Shown: positions 53,254-61,523 of the stretch, piece by piece
How the letters are laid out: each line of letters opens with the position of its first letter
How positions within the stretch are numbered: the stretch's first letter is position 1
DNA from: an uncultured Planctomycetota bacterium
GTDB taxonomy: Bacteria > Planctomycetota > Planctomycetia > Gemmatales > HRBIN36
Assembly: GCA_937944855.1 (NCBI GenBank)
Contig: CALFAY010000039.1
Coordinates: 1-64,000, forward strand
Length of the DNA: 64,000 nucleotides
Direction: 5' to 3'
Notes under the pieces: model-generated
Told to the model about the DNA's origin: nothing
The model's database searches: none
Seen by the model: the letters and a program-made list of their open reading frames with translations, nothing else
Translations under genes and position numbers: made by a program

Positions 53254-54237
53254 ATGGCAACAGAGATTCGAAAGAGAAGACGCGGTTTCACCCTGATCGA
53301 GTTGCTGGTGGTAATTGCCATCATCGCGATCTTGATGGCCCTGCTTTTGCCGGCCATCCAGAAGGTCCGGGAAGCGGCCAACAAGATGCGGTGCAGCAAT
53401 AACCTCAAGCAGATCGGCATCGCGTTGCACAACTTCCACAACGACTACGGCCGGTTCCCGACTGGCGGCTATTCCTGGTGGACGGCTGTGGATTACGGCC
53501 AGTATTCGGGTCAGCCGGTTGCCAGCGGAGCGATGGCCCGTCAGGTGCCGTGGCAGACGGCGGGCTGGATGTTCCAGATTCTGCCGTACATCGAGTTCGA
53601 CCACATCTACAAGATGTACTCGATCGAGGAATGGGGCGCGGCCGGGCCGATGTCCCGCACGCCCATCCCGATCTACTACTGCCCGAGCCGTCGGCACGGC
53701 CAGCACGTCAGCCCCAACGGCCGGGCCATGAACGACTACGCCGCCGCCATCCCCGGATTCAAGAGTTACCCCGGCGACATTGAGCCGTTCGGCTGGGGCC
53801 ACGGGTATGACCATCAGGGCATCATCGCCCGGGTGCATGACGATCCGATCCAGAACTACGGCCGACGCGACATCAAGATCACCTTCGCCCACATCGTGGA
53901 CGGCACGGCCAATACCGTGGTCGTAGCCGAGAAGTGGCTCCGCAGCGACCGCTATCTGGGCAACGACTGGATGGACAACGAAGGCTGGGTCAGCGGTTGG
54001 GACCCGGACATCGTCCGCATGACGGCCATCCCGCTGCTGCGGGACCGCAACACGCCGCCGTGGAACAGCTTCAACGACGAATGGCGGCAGGGCTTCGGTT
54101 TCGGGGCGGCCCATCCGGGAGGGGTCAATGCCCTGTACGGCGACGGTTCGGTCCGCAATGCCGCATACACGATGGATGAGGTTGTTTGGTGGCGTCTGGG
54201 CCACCGCATGGACGGCGTCCACGTGCAGGGGGATTGA
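53254..54237 (+). CDS. DUF1559 prepilin-like secreted protein (copy 2)
   Basis: A 327-residue tandem paralogue of the preceding gene with the same length and motifs: [40 protein letters not shown] and [16 protein letters not shown]. Most residues match copy 1. Differences cluster in the middle, for example NNPGPIS against GAAGPMS in the central segment, and in the N-terminal leader. The ATG at 53254 has GGAGG 7 nt upstream. Each copy has its own downstream hairpin, so they may be separate transcripts. Expansion of DUF1559 genes is usual in these bacteria, but the role of the individual copies is unknown. Confidence 0.94.
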   Translation: MATEIRKRRRGFTLIELLVVIAIIAILMALLLPAIQKVREAANKMRCSNNLKQIGIALHNFHNDYGRFPTGGYSWWTAVDYGQYSGQPVASGAMARQVPWQTAGWMFQILPYIEFDHIYKMYSIEEWGAAGPMSRTPIPIYYCPSRRHGQHVSPNGRAMNDYAAAIPGFKSYPGDIEPFGWGHGYDHQGIIARVHDDPIQNYGRRDIKITFAHIVDGTANTVVVAEKWLRSDRYLGNDWMDNEGWVSGWDPDIVRMTAIPLLRDRNTPPWNSFNDEWRQGFGFGAAHPGGVNALYGDGSVRNAAYTMDEVVWWRLGHRMDGVHVQGD

Positions 54238-54282
54238 CGGGCCAAGCGAACCGTCCCTCAGCCGTCACGTCCCAAAAACCAG

Positions 54283-54313
54283 CAGGCCGTCGGATGGCGA
54301 GTCCGACGGCCTG
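54283..54313. terminator. bidirectional hairpin between convergent genes
   Basis: A 12-bp perfect stem (CAGGCCGTCGGA / TCCGACGGCCTG) with a 7-nt loop. On the minus strand it is followed after four bases by TTTTT, so it should end the TPR gene at 54359. On the plus strand the tail is only ATTGTTG. Confidence 0.75.
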
Positions 54314-54358
54314 ATTGTTGCAAGAGAGGCTCACGTTGCCCAGAAGGGCTGGGCTTCG

Positions 54359-55687
54359 TCACCGTTCCACCCGGGCCTTGGCTTTGCCCGCGGCGGCGAG
54401 GCGGTGGTTGCGAGCCGCGGCCTGATCCCCCAGGGTTTCGTAATACTCCGCCAAAGCGGCGTGGGTGGGCCCGTGATCGGGGTCCTGTTCTAACGCGCTA
54501 ACCAGCCACGGAAAAGCCTTGTCGTCGTGGCCCAGGGTCAGCAGGAGCCAACCGATCTCGTATCGGATGGCGACGTTCCGCGGCTCATTCTTCAGGTTGC
54601 GGAGCAGGCTGTCGATCCGCTTGAGCTTCTGATGCGCGTCCCGAGCCCGGGCATCGTATTTTTCGGCCTCGGCGTCATGGCCCAGTTCCCGGGAGAGCGT
54701 GGCCAGGGTGTTGAGGGTCTCCTCGTCGCTGGGGGAGAGCCGCTCGGCTTGACGCAGCCATGTCAACGACTCCTCGGTACGGTGCAGATCGGCGGCCAGA
54801 CGCCCCAGCAGGGCGAAAAGTTCCGCTGGCACGTCCGCATGGCTTTGCCGCCAGGCGTCGAGCAGGCGTAGCGCCTCTTGGGTCCGTCCCAGCGACCGTA
54901 GGCAGCGAGCCAAGGCCACGATCCTGACGGGATTGGCTGGATCAGCCTGGGCCACTGCTTCAAGATGCGGCAAGGCTTCGCTGTAGCGGTCGAGGCGGCG
55001 GAGCATGTCGCCGACGCGGAATTGGATCTCGACATCGCCCGGCTTGAGTTCGGCAGCGCGGAGATAGTCCTGGAGGGCGAGGTCGAGCTGCACTCCCTGT
55101 TCCCGGGTTCTGCCGCGAAGAAGCCAGGCTTTCCACGCGGAAGGATGTCGGTTCAGCCAGTGCGTCGCCCAACGGTCGGCATTGCGGAGATCGTGCAGAG
55201 CGAGATAGCCGAGCACGAGCGCCTCCAGGGCCAACTCGGCGTCGGGATGGTTGGCGGCGATCAGGGCTTGCAGGGTATCTTCGACCGCGTCCAGGTCTCC
55301 GTACTGGGCCAGTAGAAAGATGTTTTCGAGGTCCACTTCCTCGCGGGGATGTCCCGAGCGAGCTGCTTCCGCCAGTTCCCGCCGGGCGGAGGAGAGGTCG
55401 CCGAGCCGCCGCAGGGTCCGGGCCAGAAGAAAGCGCGTCCCCGCGTCGCCTGGGTGTAGTTGAACGGCCTGGCGCAGCAGTTCGGCAGCCCGGGGCAGAT
55501 CATCAGCTTGTGCGGCTTCCTCGGCGGCCCGCGTCAGTTGCCAGGCCCGGATGGCCGGAAGTGCCACGAACCAGGTCCCTACTGCGACGGCCACGACCGT
55601 TAACACAACCAAAAGCCCGTAGGCCAGCCGGGGTCCGAGGCGGATCGAAAGCAGCGAGCGCGATTGCGACGGCGGTGACGTAGCCAT
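54359..55687 (-). CDS. TPR-repeat membrane protein (paralogue 1)
   Basis: A 442-residue protein. One transmembrane helix (about 22-44, AYGLLVVLTVVAVAVGTWFV) precedes tetratricopeptide repeats to the C-terminus (ELLRQAVQLHPGDAGTRFLL, AAELKPGDVEIQFRVGDML, ALEQDPDHGPTHAALAEYY). Several segments align well with the gene just upstream at 55712, such as TLQALIAANHPDAELALEAL against ALKQRVETGHDDSELILEAL, so the two are tandem paralogues. It starts 24 bp after that gene, and they are probably co-transcribed. Function is unknown; an envelope scaffold for the nearby secreted proteins is a guess. Confidence 0.88.
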   Translation of the reverse strand: MATSPPSQSRSLLSIRLGPRLAYGLLVVLTVVAVAVGTWFVALPAIRAWQLTRAAEEAAQADDLPRAAELLRQAVQLHPGDAGTRFLLARTLRRLGDLSSARRELAEAARSGHPREEVDLENIFLLAQYGDLDAVEDTLQALIAANHPDAELALEALVLGYLALHDLRNADRWATHWLNRHPSAWKAWLLRGRTREQGVQLDLALQDYLRAAELKPGDVEIQFRVGDMLRRLDRYSEALPHLEAVAQADPANPVRIVALARCLRSLGRTQEALRLLDAWRQSHADVPAELFALLGRLAADLHRTEESLTWLRQAERLSPSDEETLNTLATLSRELGHDAEAEKYDARARDAHQKLKRIDSLLRNLKNEPRNVAIRYEIGWLLLTLGHDDKAFPWLVSALEQDPDHGPTHAALAEYYETLGDQAAARNHRLAAAGKAKARVER

Positions 55688-55711
55688 GACACAACGCCCT
55701 CTGGGACAGCG

Positions 55712-57205
55712 TCAGCGGCCCGAGCGCTCCGGTCGGAAGGGTTCGCGGAGACCCGGCAGCGTTTGCGGCGTGTAGGTCTTGGGCTGCTTGTCTGCCGTCT
55801 TGCCGCGATTGCGGGTCTGAAGTTCCGCGGCCAGACGGCGGGCTTCCGTATCAGTCGGATCGATCTGGAGCAGACTCAACGTCCACAGCGCCGCGTCCGT
55901 CTCGTCCCCCAGCCGCAGGGCCAGATTGGCCGCTTCCCGACGCAGGGCCAGCGTCTTGGAGCGGCGAGTGCCAGCGCTCTCCAGACTGGCGCCCTTTTCG
56001 TGTTCCAGGTCATAAATACTGCGACGGATTTCCATGAGCCGGCGGATGTCGCGTTCGAGCTCGAGACGTCGGCGGTTGTACGGCTCGGCCTCCTCGTTGC
56101 GTCCCAGCTCGAACAAAACGGAGGCCAGGACATGATTGGCGGTCAGATCGTGGGGGAGATACTGGATCGCTTTGCGTGCCCATTCCAGGGCCTCTTCCAA
56201 CTTCTCTTCGTCGCGGGCCAACTGGGCTCGGAGCAGCAGGGCTTCCGGATACTCGGGATCGCGGCGGAAGACTTCGTCCAGGCTTTTGCGGGCCTCGTCG
56301 TAACGCTGCAAAGCGCGTTGGCAGCGGGCCACGCCCACCCAGCCCGCCACGTCGTCGGGATGATAGCGGACGAGTTGCTGATACTGTTCCAGGGCCTCCG
56401 CGTAGAGCTTGGAATAGCTCAGGAGCAAAAACGCCAACTGGTGGCGGGCCTGAAGCTGGTCCGGTTTGAGTTCGAGGACGCGACGGTACTCGGCGACGGC
56501 GAGATCGGCTCGGTGGCGACGCTCGAACAGGATGCCCAGCAGCAGATGCGACTGCCATCGGTTGGGAAAGAGCTTCTGCCAGTACAGGGCGGTCACAAAA
56601 GCATCGGCCAGAAAATTGTTCTGCAAGTAGCCGGCGGTCAGGGCCTCCAGGATCAATTCGGAGTCGTCGTGCCCGGTTTCGACCCGCTGTTTGAGGGCTT
56701 CCTGGACTTCGCGGATGGAGCCGGACTGGGCCTGAATCAACAGCTTCTCCAGTTCAATGGCCGTTTCCGGCCAGCCCAGCCGCTGGGCCGCCGCCAGGGC
56801 CTGTCGGGCGGTGGCGAAGTCCCCGTCCCGGCGGGCGATGCGGGCCAGTTGGAAATGCACCTCAGGGCTGCGCGGCCAGACTTTGAGACACTCCTCCAGA
56901 TGCATGCGGGCCTGCTCGAAGTTGGAATCGCGCGCCGCCGACTCCATCTGCCGCCAGTGATACCACCCGCGAACCTGCGGCCAGATGAGGAAGTAGCCAG
57001 TGGAGACGATGATCGCCAGGCAGGCCAGCAGAAGTACGCAGGCCGTGAACGGTCGTTGACGCAGAGTTCCCAGGAAGCCCTGCCAGCGCATCCACGACTC
57101 GGCTTGCCGTGACGCTTTGGCGGTGCGTGCTGTTCCTGCCATGAGCGAGTCGCCTGGAAAATTCGATGAGCCGCCGATGAAACCCATCTGCCGACCCCGG
57201 CTCAT
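55712..57205 (-). CDS. TPR-repeat membrane protein (paralogue 2)
   Basis: A 497-residue protein from the ATG at 57205, which follows GGGAAGG by four bases; an ATG at 57142 is an alternative start (MAGTARTAKAS). One transmembrane helix at about 53-75 (FTACVLLLACLAIIVSTGYFL) precedes tetratricopeptide repeats (HLEECLKVWPRSPEVHFQLA, VLELKPDQLQARHQLAFLLL, DEVFRRDPEYPEALLLRAQL). The C-terminus is basic and Pro-rich. It is a tandem paralogue of the 54359 gene. The frame is open upstream into the fusA 3' end, but that part is not protein-like. Confidence 0.86.
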   Translation of the reverse strand: MSRGRQMGFIGGSSNFPGDSLMAGTARTAKASRQAESWMRWQGFLGTLRQRPFTACVLLLACLAIIVSTGYFLIWPQVRGWYHWRQMESAARDSNFEQARMHLEECLKVWPRSPEVHFQLARIARRDGDFATARQALAAAQRLGWPETAIELEKLLIQAQSGSIREVQEALKQRVETGHDDSELILEALTAGYLQNNFLADAFVTALYWQKLFPNRWQSHLLLGILFERRHRADLAVAEYRRVLELKPDQLQARHQLAFLLLSYSKLYAEALEQYQQLVRYHPDDVAGWVGVARCQRALQRYDEARKSLDEVFRRDPEYPEALLLRAQLARDEEKLEEALEWARKAIQYLPHDLTANHVLASVLFELGRNEEAEPYNRRRLELERDIRRLMEIRRSIYDLEHEKGASLESAGTRRSKTLALRREAANLALRLGDETDAALWTLSLLQIDPTDTEARRLAAELQTRNRGKTADKQPKTYTPQTLPGLREPFRPERSGR

Positions 57206-57246
57206 CGTACCTTCCCTATTCCTACCCGGGAATGGAGCCAGACACA

Positions 57247-57286
57247 AGGCCCGATCGGGATCGCATTCTGGCGTCCGATCGGGCCT
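57247..57286. terminator. 12-bp stem downstream of fusA
   Basis: AGGCCCGATCGG and CCGATCGGGCCT pair perfectly around a 16-nt loop, in the gap between the fusA stop (57327) and the next minus-strand gene. There is no T-run after it on the minus strand, so it is a factor-dependent terminator or processing site at best. Confidence 0.55.
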
Positions 57287-57326
57287 GGGAGGTGAGCATG
57301 CCTGCGATCTTCGTCGGCGGAGCGGA

Positions 57327-59435
57327 TCAACTGGCGGCTCGCAGGTCGGCCAGTTCTTCCTTGACCGGAGCGTAATGGCTTGGCTCCATCGTGAAGCTGG
57401 CCGTGCCACTGGAGAAGTTCCGCAACTCGCTGGTATAGCCCATCAGGCAGGCCAGCGGAACATGAGCGGTCAAAGCCGCCCGGCCCTTTTCCAGCATCGA
57501 GTTGAGGATCTCGCCGCGGCGTCGGCTGATGTCGCGGGTCAGGTCGCCGAGGTACTGACCCGGAGCCGTCACCTGTACCTTCATGATCGGTTCCAGCAGG
57601 ACCACGCCGGCCCGTTTAGTCGCTTCCAGAAAAGCCTCTTCGGCGCAGCGCTGGAAGGCCAGTTGCGAACTGTCCACTTCGTGATGCTTGCCGTCAATCA
57701 GGGTGCATTTCACGTCCACGAATTGGAAGCCGTACTTGGCTCCGCGACGGGCCGCTTCCCGGAAGCCCTTCTCGACGGCGGGAATGTACTCGCCCGGCAC
57801 GGCGCCGCCGACGATCTCATCAAAGAAGTACAGCCCGTTGGGATCGGGCTTCTCGCCCTGCTCCTCAGCGGCAGCCTCGAGGGCTTCGCGTTCCTCGCGG
57901 CTCAGCGGCTCCAGGCGCAGGACGATGACGGCGTACTGGCCCCGGCCTCCGGTCTGCTTGATGTAGCGGTTCTCCAGCTCGATCGGCTTGGCCAGCGTCT
58001 GTCGGTACGAGACCATCGGCTTGCCGGTCGTGACCTGGACCTTGTGGTCGCGCTGGAGCTTATGCACGGCGACTTCGAGGTGCAGTTCGCCCATGCCGCT
58101 GAGGATCAACTGGTTGGTTTCGTGATTGGTCCAGCAGCGGAGCGTGGGATCGTCGCGGACCATCTTGGCCAGCGCTTCGCTGAGCTTGGCTTCGTCCACG
58201 TTCTTGGCGGGGATGATGGCCTGCGAAATGACCGGCTCGGGAAAACGGATCTCTTCCAGGAGGATTGGCTGGTTCAGATCGCAGAGCGTGTTGCCGGTCG
58301 CCGTCTGCTTCAGCCCGACGACGGCGACGATGTCGCCCGGTCCGGCTTCGTCGAGCCGATCCCGCCGCGCTCCCATCATGCGGTAGATGTGGCTGATGCG
58401 TTCGGAGCGGCCGACGACGCTGTTGAGCACGGTCATGCCCGGTTCCAGGCGTCCGGAGTAGATGCGGACATAGACCACGTCGCCATGCGATTCGCTGACG
58501 GTCTTGAAGGCCAGGGCGGACAGAGGTTCGTTGGCTTGCGGCCGACGGCTGCTTTTTTCCTTGGTCTTGGGCGTGATGCCCTCGACCGGCGGACGGTCCA
58601 GCGGCGACGGCAGGTACTGCGTGATCGCGTCCAACAGCAGCCGGACGCCGTGGTACTGGAACGCCGAGCCGCACAGCACCGGGAACAACTGAAGCGACAG
58701 CGTGCCCTGACGCAGGGCTTTACGCAGGACGGCTTCGGGAACCGGCTGGCCCTCGACAACCAGTGTCAGCACCTCGTCACAGACGTGGGAAACGGCTTCG
58801 AGCAGCCGTTCCCGGGCCAAGTTGGCTTCCTCGCGGTACTGCTCCGGGATCTCCACCAGTTGGTAGCGGAGGTGTTTGGGATCGTCGGGGTCGTTGTGCC
58901 AGAACTTCATCCGCATCAGGTCAATGACGCCGCGGAACTCGCTGCCCTGCCCGGCGGGCAGAGCGCAGACGGCGACCCGGGCGCCGAGCTTCTGTTCGAT
59001 CTGCTCGACGCAGCCGAAGAAGTCGGCCCCGACGCGGTCGAGCTTGTTGACGAAGCAGATGCGGGGAACGTTGTGGCGGTTGGCCTGGTGCCAGACGGTT
59101 TCGCTCTGCACCTCGACGCCGCCCACGGCACAGAAGACGCCGACGGCCCCATCGAGCACGCGGAGACTGCGTTCCACCTCAGCGGTGAAGTCTACGTGGC
59201 CGGGCGTGTCGATGATGGTGATGCGGTGGTCGGCCCACTCGACGCTGACGGCTGCGCTGGAGATGGTGATCCCCTTCTCGGCTTCGAGCGGGTCGAAGTC
59301 GGTGGTGGTGTTGCCCGAATCCACGTCTCCGGCCTTGTGCTTGGCCCCGGCGAAGTAGAGGATGCGTTCAGTGGTCGTGGTCTTGCCCGCGTCCACATGA
59401 GCGATGATGCCAATGTTTCGCAGTTTCTCGATCAT
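57327..59435 (-). CDS. fusA: elongation factor G
   Basis: A 702-residue translational GTPase that drives ribosomal translocation. GTPase motifs are AHVDAGKTT (G1), DTPGH (G3) and NKLD (G4). Domains II-V follow, with GGRGQYAVIVLRLEP in domain IV and DVKCTLIDGKHHEVDSSQ. The switch I motif reads EKGITISS in place of the near-universal ERGITI. The ATG at 59435 starts MIEKLRNIGIIAHVD, with GGGTGA upstream; the frame is open to 59663 but not protein-like. The gene is not in a str operon (no rpsL, rpsG or tuf nearby), so it may be a second EF-G paralogue. Its own promoter probably lies at about 59677. Confidence 0.93.
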   Translation of the reverse strand: MIEKLRNIGIIAHVDAGKTTTTERILYFAGAKHKAGDVDSGNTTTDFDPLEAEKGITISSAAVSVEWADHRITIIDTPGHVDFTAEVERSLRVLDGAVGVFCAVGGVEVQSETVWHQANRHNVPRICFVNKLDRVGADFFGCVEQIEQKLGARVAVCALPAGQGSEFRGVIDLMRMKFWHNDPDDPKHLRYQLVEIPEQYREEANLARERLLEAVSHVCDEVLTLVVEGQPVPEAVLRKALRQGTLSLQLFPVLCGSAFQYHGVRLLLDAITQYLPSPLDRPPVEGITPKTKEKSSRRPQANEPLSALAFKTVSESHGDVVYVRIYSGRLEPGMTVLNSVVGRSERISHIYRMMGARRDRLDEAGPGDIVAVVGLKQTATGNTLCDLNQPILLEEIRFPEPVISQAIIPAKNVDEAKLSEALAKMVRDDPTLRCWTNHETNQLILSGMGELHLEVAVHKLQRDHKVQVTTGKPMVSYRQTLAKPIELENRYIKQTGGRGQYAVIVLRLEPLSREEREALEAAAEEQGEKPDPNGLYFFDEIVGGAVPGEYIPAVEKGFREAARRGAKYGFQFVDVKCTLIDGKHHEVDSSQLAFQRCAEEAFLEATKRAGVVLLEPIMKVQVTAPGQYLGDLTRDISRRRGEILNSMLEKGRAALTAHVPLACLMGYTSELRNFSSGTASFTMEPSHYAPVKEELADLRAAS

Positions 59436-59484
59436 GGTTTCACCCGGCACGATCAATGTGCCGCCAAAAAACAAACTGCCTCCC

Positions 59485-59505
59485 GCCGCTTTCTGGGAGA
59501 GCGGC
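59485..59505 (-). repeat. hairpin in the fusA leader
   Basis: GCCGCT and AGCGGC pair around a nine-base loop about 50 bp upstream of the fusA start codon. No known leader regulator is recognised. Confidence 0.35.
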
Positions 59506-59676
59506 GAAAGGACGAAACCCAACTCGCCAACCGGGAGAGGAGGCGGCTGCTTGGGGCGGCGAGCACGTCGTCGCCCATGCCGCCAAGCAGGATGGTCAAT
59601 GCTTCCCTGTTCCCGCGGCTCAGCCCGCCGAGGCCGCTTCGAGCGGTTCGACTGGCCCGTCATGCAGGAGTGTAGG

Positions 59677-59705
59677 ATTATAGTGTGAAAGGCTTCGGCG
59701 GAAAA
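59677..59705 (-). promoter_or_regulatory. putative fusA promoter overlapping the mocA stop codon
   Basis: A perfect TATAAT lies on the minus strand (59682 to 59677) with TTTTCC 17 bp upstream as a weak -35 element. The -10 box includes the TAA stop codon of mocA. Transcription would start near 59670, giving a leader of about 235 nt before the fusA ATG. Confidence 0.45.
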
Positions 59706-60322
59706 GGGTGAATCTCAGGGGAAGATTGCTGCTGAAGCAGGCGCTGGTAGTCTTCCGGCGTGTCCAGATCGGTATGGATGGCCGGGCTGGCCACGGCGAT
59801 TTCCCGAACCTCGCTGCCCTGGCTGCGGATGTAACGATGGATTCCGGTGCCGCTGGCCAGTTCCAGCACCGCCGCGGCATGATCCCACGCCAACAACACG
59901 GGATGGCCCCGCCGGCCTTCAAACGTCGGCACGAGGATCGAAGCGCGGGTCGAGCCGAATTCGCGGCACAGTAGCCGAACCGCTTCGGGAGCGAGCACCG
60001 GATGATCGGCCGGAGCCAGCAGCCACGCATCGCCGGGACGGGGCTGCCAGTGCGCCGCCATCCAGCGCAAGCCCGCCTGGACGGTGGTCTGCATGTCGGA
60101 GGTCGGCTCGGTCAGGTGCAAAACGCTCGCCCCGGCTCGCCGAGCGGTAGCGGCTATCGCCTCCGGTTCCGGCGGCGCGACGACGAGGAGGCGTTCTACA
60201 CCGGCCTGCCGAAACGCGGCAATGCAGCCTTCGAGAACCGTCTGGCCGCCAAGCGGCAGAAGCAACTTGGGCACGCCCATGCGTTCGCTGCGTCCAGCGG
60301 CCGGGAGAAGAGCGTGAATCAT
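59678..60322 (-). CDS. molybdenum cofactor nucleotidyltransferase, MocA-like
   Basis: A 214-residue nucleotidyltransferase. The start is MIHALLPAAGRSERMGVPKL, the sugar-nucleotide/Mo-cofactor transferase loop GxxxRMGxPKL. It continues with PADHPVL and a metal-binding D near the end (HTDLDTPEDYQ). This is the MocA/CoxC-like group that adds CMP to the molybdopterin cofactor. Its ATG overlaps the stop of the XdhC gene by 4 nt (60319-60322), so the pair is coupled and both probably mature a molybdoenzyme. No such enzyme gene is in the window. The C-terminal tail SPEIHPFPPKPFTL is not conserved. Confidence 0.87.
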   Translation of the reverse strand: MIHALLPAAGRSERMGVPKLLLPLGGQTVLEGCIAAFRQAGVERLLVVAPPEPEAIAATARRAGASVLHLTEPTSDMQTTVQAGLRWMAAHWQPRPGDAWLLAPADHPVLAPEAVRLLCREFGSTRASILVPTFEGRRGHPVLLAWDHAAAVLELASGTGIHRYIRSQGSEVREIAVASPAIHTDLDTPEDYQRLLQQQSSPEIHPFPPKPFTL

Positions 60323-61419
60323 GCCGGCAGCTCGTTGAGCAAGTGGGGCGGCCGGAGGTGCCCGGGCACGCCGCCGAGGTTGCGATGGGCGATCAACTCG
60401 GCGACGATGCTGACCGCGATCTCCGGCACGGTCTGCGAGCCGATGGGCACCCCCAGCGGAGCATAGACTCGGGCCAGGCTCTCCCGCCTGATACCGCGGG
60501 CCAACAGATCGTCGAAGATGAGCCGAATCTTGCGTCGGCTGCCGATCATGCCGACGTAGCCAGCCTGCGACTCGGCGAGATGGTACAACGCTTCCTCGTC
60601 ATGGCGGTGGCCGCGGGTCACGATCAGTGCATACGTCATCCGGTCGATGCTCTCCTGCCGCAGCCGTTGCAATTCCCGTCCGATGTCGCCGACGATGAGC
60701 CGAGTTGCGGAAGGAAAGCGGTCGGGATGGGCATAGGCAGCCCGATCGTCCAGGACCCAGACGTCGAAGTCGGCCTCGGCGGCCAGACGGGCTACGGCCT
60801 GGCCGACGTGACCAGCCCCCACGATCAAGAGGCGAATCCGGGGCAGCAGCGGCAGATAGGCCACACCCTGGCGGCAGTAAGGCCGAGGCCGTTGTTCCAG
60901 CGGAAGCAGACCGGAACTCAGGAACGGAGGTATGTCCCCATCGGGCCAGGCGGCCAACGGCGACCCCGTGGCATCGAAAAGGCAGCGTGCCCCCAGCGGC
61001 AGGACCTCGTGTGCCTGAAACACCAAGGCTTCGGTGCAGCCCGCGCCGCGCTGGGCGAGGTCGCGGAATCGCCCGTAGTAGCTCCGCAAGGCCCCCTCGA
61101 CGCCATGCCCGGGAAAAGGCGTGGCCAGAACGGCCATGCGTCCGCCGCAGATCAGACCATCATCCCAGCCGTAGGTGTCGTCGAGATGGAAGACAAGCAG
61201 TTCGCACCGCCCGCCGTCGAGAAGCCGCAGGGCCTTGTGCTTGACCTCAGCCTCGACGCAGCCGCCGCCAAGCGTGCCCCGCTGATCGCCATCGGCCAGC
61301 ACCAGCATCGCCGCCCCAGCTTTCTGCGGCGTCGAGCCGCGCGTCTCGACCAGCACGCACAGCACGCATCCGATACCGTTTTCCACCAACCGCATCAACT
61401 CGCTGAGGATCTCCCGCAT
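60319..61419 (-). CDS. XdhC/CoxI family molybdoenzyme maturation protein
   Basis: A 366-residue protein that binds molybdenum cofactor and helps insert or sulfurate it in xanthine dehydrogenase-type enzymes. The N-terminal XdhC domain shows CVLVETRGSTPQKAGAAMLV and TLGGGCVEAE. The C-terminal Rossmann domain shows IVGAGHVGQAVARLAAEADF and DDRAAYAHPDRFP. The Cys in GGGCVE is the residue that holds the cofactor in the family. The start is unclear: MREIL at 61419 fits family length, but ATGs at 61431 and 61479 are in frame and no ribosome binding site is clear. It overlaps the downstream MocA gene by 4 nt. Confidence 0.88.
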   Translation of the reverse strand: MREILSELMRLVENGIGCVLCVLVETRGSTPQKAGAAMLVLADGDQRGTLGGGCVEAEVKHKALRLLDGGRCELLVFHLDDTYGWDDGLICGGRMAVLATPFPGHGVEGALRSYYGRFRDLAQRGAGCTEALVFQAHEVLPLGARCLFDATGSPLAAWPDGDIPPFLSSGLLPLEQRPRPYCRQGVAYLPLLPRIRLLIVGAGHVGQAVARLAAEADFDVWVLDDRAAYAHPDRFPSATRLIVGDIGRELQRLRQESIDRMTYALIVTRGHRHDEEALYHLAESQAGYVGMIGSRRKIRLIFDDLLARGIRRESLARVYAPLGVPIGSQTVPEIAVSIVAELIAHRNLGGVPGHLRPPHLLNELPA

Positions 61420-61523
61420 GAGGTAGATCATAGCTGCTGCGGCCGCTTCCGCCAGCGATGCGGTTGTGGTCCGGTTCATAGTCGCCGAGGCGGACGGAGC
61501 AGCAGATCTGCCAGTCAGGCACG

